Assembly (NCBI GenBank): GCA_040954595.2
Contig: CM082582.2
Span: 9,238,001-9,302,000, forward strand
Origin: Balanoglossus misakiensis
Taxonomy: Eukaryota > Hemichordata
Direction of reading: 5' to 3'
Length of the DNA stretch: 64,000 nt
The translations under genes and the position numbers were made by a program. The first letter of the stretch is position 1. Each line of letters begins with the position of its first letter. The notes below the pieces were generated by a model. That model saw only the letters and a list, made by a program, of their open reading frames with translations, was not told where the DNA came from and searched no databases. Positions 61,979 to 64,000 of the stretch are shown here, in pieces.

Positions 61979-63536
61979 ACTGCTACAAAACTAAATATAG
62001 GTAAGAATACAGTATTTCCGATTGCTGGTGTACTTTTGACCTCGCCAAAGAAAACTTGAAATAATTCCTTGTAATGTAGCAAGGTTTGCCCCTGTACTAA
62101 TTCATGTTTATGCATTTCTTCCCAGGCCTCGACTATCCGATTGATTCGCGCAGAAACAGAGATGAAAGAAGACAACACACCTCCAGACTTTTAACCAATA
62201 ATGATTATGATCAAATGAAATATGTATTTGAGTTTTATATTACAAAGTTACATACTATTAAAAGAAACCAAAAGTAACACATCTTGGTGTGGATTCTGCT
62301 GTTGTATGTTCCATTGTGAAACCAGGAATTTGATTAGACCATACAATCAGAACTACTCTGTGCACATGTCCATGAAAGAGTAAAATCATGATTTTTGAAG
62401 GCTTCTTGCGTTCACTGACCAAAATAATACAAGAGAAACAGACCACTTGAGCCCAAATCAACTATTTTTTGAATCTGATAGCATAATTTATAGTACATGA
62501 ATAACTGGAGAAATTGGGACATTATTTTGGCAAGTTAATTTGTCCCTGAAAGTTGACAAACTTTGAGTTCTTATTAAACATTTTGTATAAACTACAGTGG
62601 TCTAATCACTCAAGCTATTAATTATACCACTGTGAAATTATGCAGATAAAAAATCTCCACGCATACTCAAAGTAAGATATTTTTCCCAGACATTGAAAGC
62701 ACATTGTAAATGTTGTAATTATATAATGATGGAAAAAAAACTATTTACATCCACACTTGGACTCTACAAATGTACATGGATTACAGAATTATGGTACCAG
62801 AAATGGCAAGCTTTGATTTAACCACCAAATACGACAAAAGCTGAGATTTAGGTTCAGCACCAGAATGGGAGAACATACTGTGACTGCTGAATGCATCCAT
62901 TTATTTTATTTCACATCCCATAAAACATTTTCATAAAATTTTAAGCATTATCTTACAGCAGCGTAAATATCTCAGGAAACTTTGGCATTTGACAACCCCA
63001 CCCATTACTCGGTACAAAAAAAAAAGGTAAACCGCTGTACCAGAAAACGGCAATTTTAAAATAAGCATTTGTAAATGATTCAGAATACAGGCAGGTTTTA
63101 TACTTACTCTTCTCTGTTCACCCACATCTGTAAATTTATCTGAAAATCTTCATTCCAATGATTCAAATTCTCTTGGCAGACTGCCTGATCAATTCCTGAA
63201 AAGGTTTTCTTGTATTGAAATCACACAACTTCAGAAAAGTGAAACTGATATTTCTATTGAAACAGTCCTATGCAGAGTGGCTAGCAGAATATGGTTACAA
63301 CTTTACCCTAAAGTGATTCTGAAATGTGCCAAATGACTATCGAATTCATTTGCTGGCTTGGATACCTAATTACACAATAGTCTCACTTAACTGAAATGCG
63401 CAGATTATTTACAAATAAAAGAACTATGAAGGCACCGTTTAACCCTTTCAACACCATGGTTTGGTCCAAATCCATTGGTTTTCTATGGTAAAGCTGGACC
63501 TCTATAAGGGGGAAATGGGGGTGTAAGGGTTCATTT
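61979..63536. other. 3' flanks of DAD1 and AMFR (convergent)
   Basis: Contains the likely 3' untranslated region of DAD1 to about 62270 and that of AMFR from 63536 down to about 62890, where TTTATTTTATT (62900-62910) gives two overlapping minus-strand AATAAA signals. No extra gene seen. Confidence 0.5.
63441..63531. mobile_element. Short MITE-like element next to the AMFR stop codon
   Basis: A 91-base element beginning AACCCTTTCAACACCATGG and ending GGGGGTGTAAGGGTT. The ends form an imperfect terminal inverted repeat (AACCCTTTCAACACC against AACCCTTACACCCC). A related copy is at 58437-58523. It lies five bases beyond the AMFR stop codon, in the first part of the 3' untranslated region. No clear target-site duplication. 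Confidence 0.6.
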
Positions 63537-64000
63537 TTAGTCGAGAGGTGGGTGGACATCATACTGTTGCTGTTGAAGCCGTCTCTGAGCTGCCTCCAGG
63601 GCTAAGGCACGTCTTCTTTCCCTCTCTGCGTCAGATCTCTGACTGGCGTCGTCCGATGTTTCTAAACTACTTGTCACGTGTCTGATACTGGCGATGCTCT
63701 CTGCTTCTATTTCTTCTGCTGTTGTCGCTTGTTCCTGCTTGGCAGTGTATCTCCTATGAGGACAGCAAACAAGTGGAAATTCAATAGTTGATATGAAACA
63801 TTTAAACTTTACACATGATGACTAATGTGTGTGTGTGTGTGTGTATGTAAACTATGCACCACATACTACAGTTTAAGTTTTTTCTTTTTACCTCTTTGCT
63901 TGTTGAAGAAGTATTTGTTTTCTGTCAGCCAACATGGCTTCTCTCTCCGATGGAGATTTACTGAACCTTCCACCGAGTGCCTCAATACCGCCGACACTGC
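63537..64000 (-). CDS. AMFR: AMFR (gp78) E3 ubiquitin ligase, last two exons
   Basis: The 3' end of a minus-strand gene that continues past the window. The penultimate exon runs from beyond 64000 to 63892 (donor AAAGAG|GTAAAA). The last exon is 63753-63537 (acceptor CTCATAG|G), ending in TAA. The first exon reads ALGGRFSKSPSEREAMLADR then KQILLQQAKR, matching the UBE2G2-binding region (G2BR) of AMFR. The last ends with RERRRALALEAAQRRLQQQQ, matching the C-terminal VCP/p97-interacting motif. AMFR is an ER-membrane E3 ligase in ER-associated degradation; its RING and CUE domains must lie outside the window. The protein here continues nine residues past the VIM (YDVHPPLD ending). The identification rests on these two C-terminal motifs. 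Confidence 0.85.
63826..63844. repeat. GT microsatellite in the AMFR last intron
   Basis: About nine and a half GT dinucleotides in a row, followed by ATG and more AT-rich sequence. Simple repeat only. Confidence 0.9.

Overview
This is animal nuclear DNA. Genes are split by short GT-AG introns, coding exons are GC-rich in AT-rich surroundings, and recognisable metazoan genes are present: DAD1, two DHRS1-type dehydrogenases, the 3' end of AMFR/gp78 and a Frizzled cysteine-rich-domain protein. Compact introns and an expanded family of TspO-like membrane proteins suggest a marine invertebrate such as a lancelet or another invertebrate deuterostome. That placement is inference only.

Left part (1-21.4 kb): a loose cluster of one gene family. 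Two full-length copies lie on the minus strand (135-1226 and 4378-5610) and two on the plus strand (12403-13587 and 14709-16243). Each has a short first coding exon carrying one hydrophobic segment, a phase-1 intron, then one long exon with the rest of a roughly eight-segment membrane protein of 301-332 residues. An intronless secreted Frizzled-CRD protein (8792-9451, minus) sits between them. A shortened family member of 84 residues lies at 20905-21362. I found no convincing gene in the remaining spacers.

Centre (about 21.95-50.40 kb): a 28.4 kb satellite of roughly 320 units of 87-88 bp. It is one giant inverted structure. Units run one way up to about 35,597 and the opposite way after it, and subtypes are layered as mirror images (B-C-A on the left, A-C-B on the right). 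Several higher-order periods (6, 10, 13, 15, 18, 24 and 32 units) are visible. A 16-bp perfect stem with a 12-nt loop marks the turning point.

Right part (50.4-64 kb): a second 84-residue short family member (52305-52795, plus) has the same exon sizes as the one on the other side of the satellite and shares a 19-base upstream block with it. Then come two tandem DHRS1-type genes on the minus strand (318 and 320 residues, eight coding exons each), DAD1 on the plus strand, and the last two exons of AMFR on the minus strand. The second DHRS1 copy ends in Ser-Lys-Leu, a classical peroxisomal signal, and the first coding exons of the two copies are almost identical although the rest has diverged.

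The observations most worth following are the palindromic layered satellite, the paired 84-residue mini-proteins flanking it, the possible relocalisation of one DHRS1 copy, and the exon-restricted similarity that suggests gene conversion.
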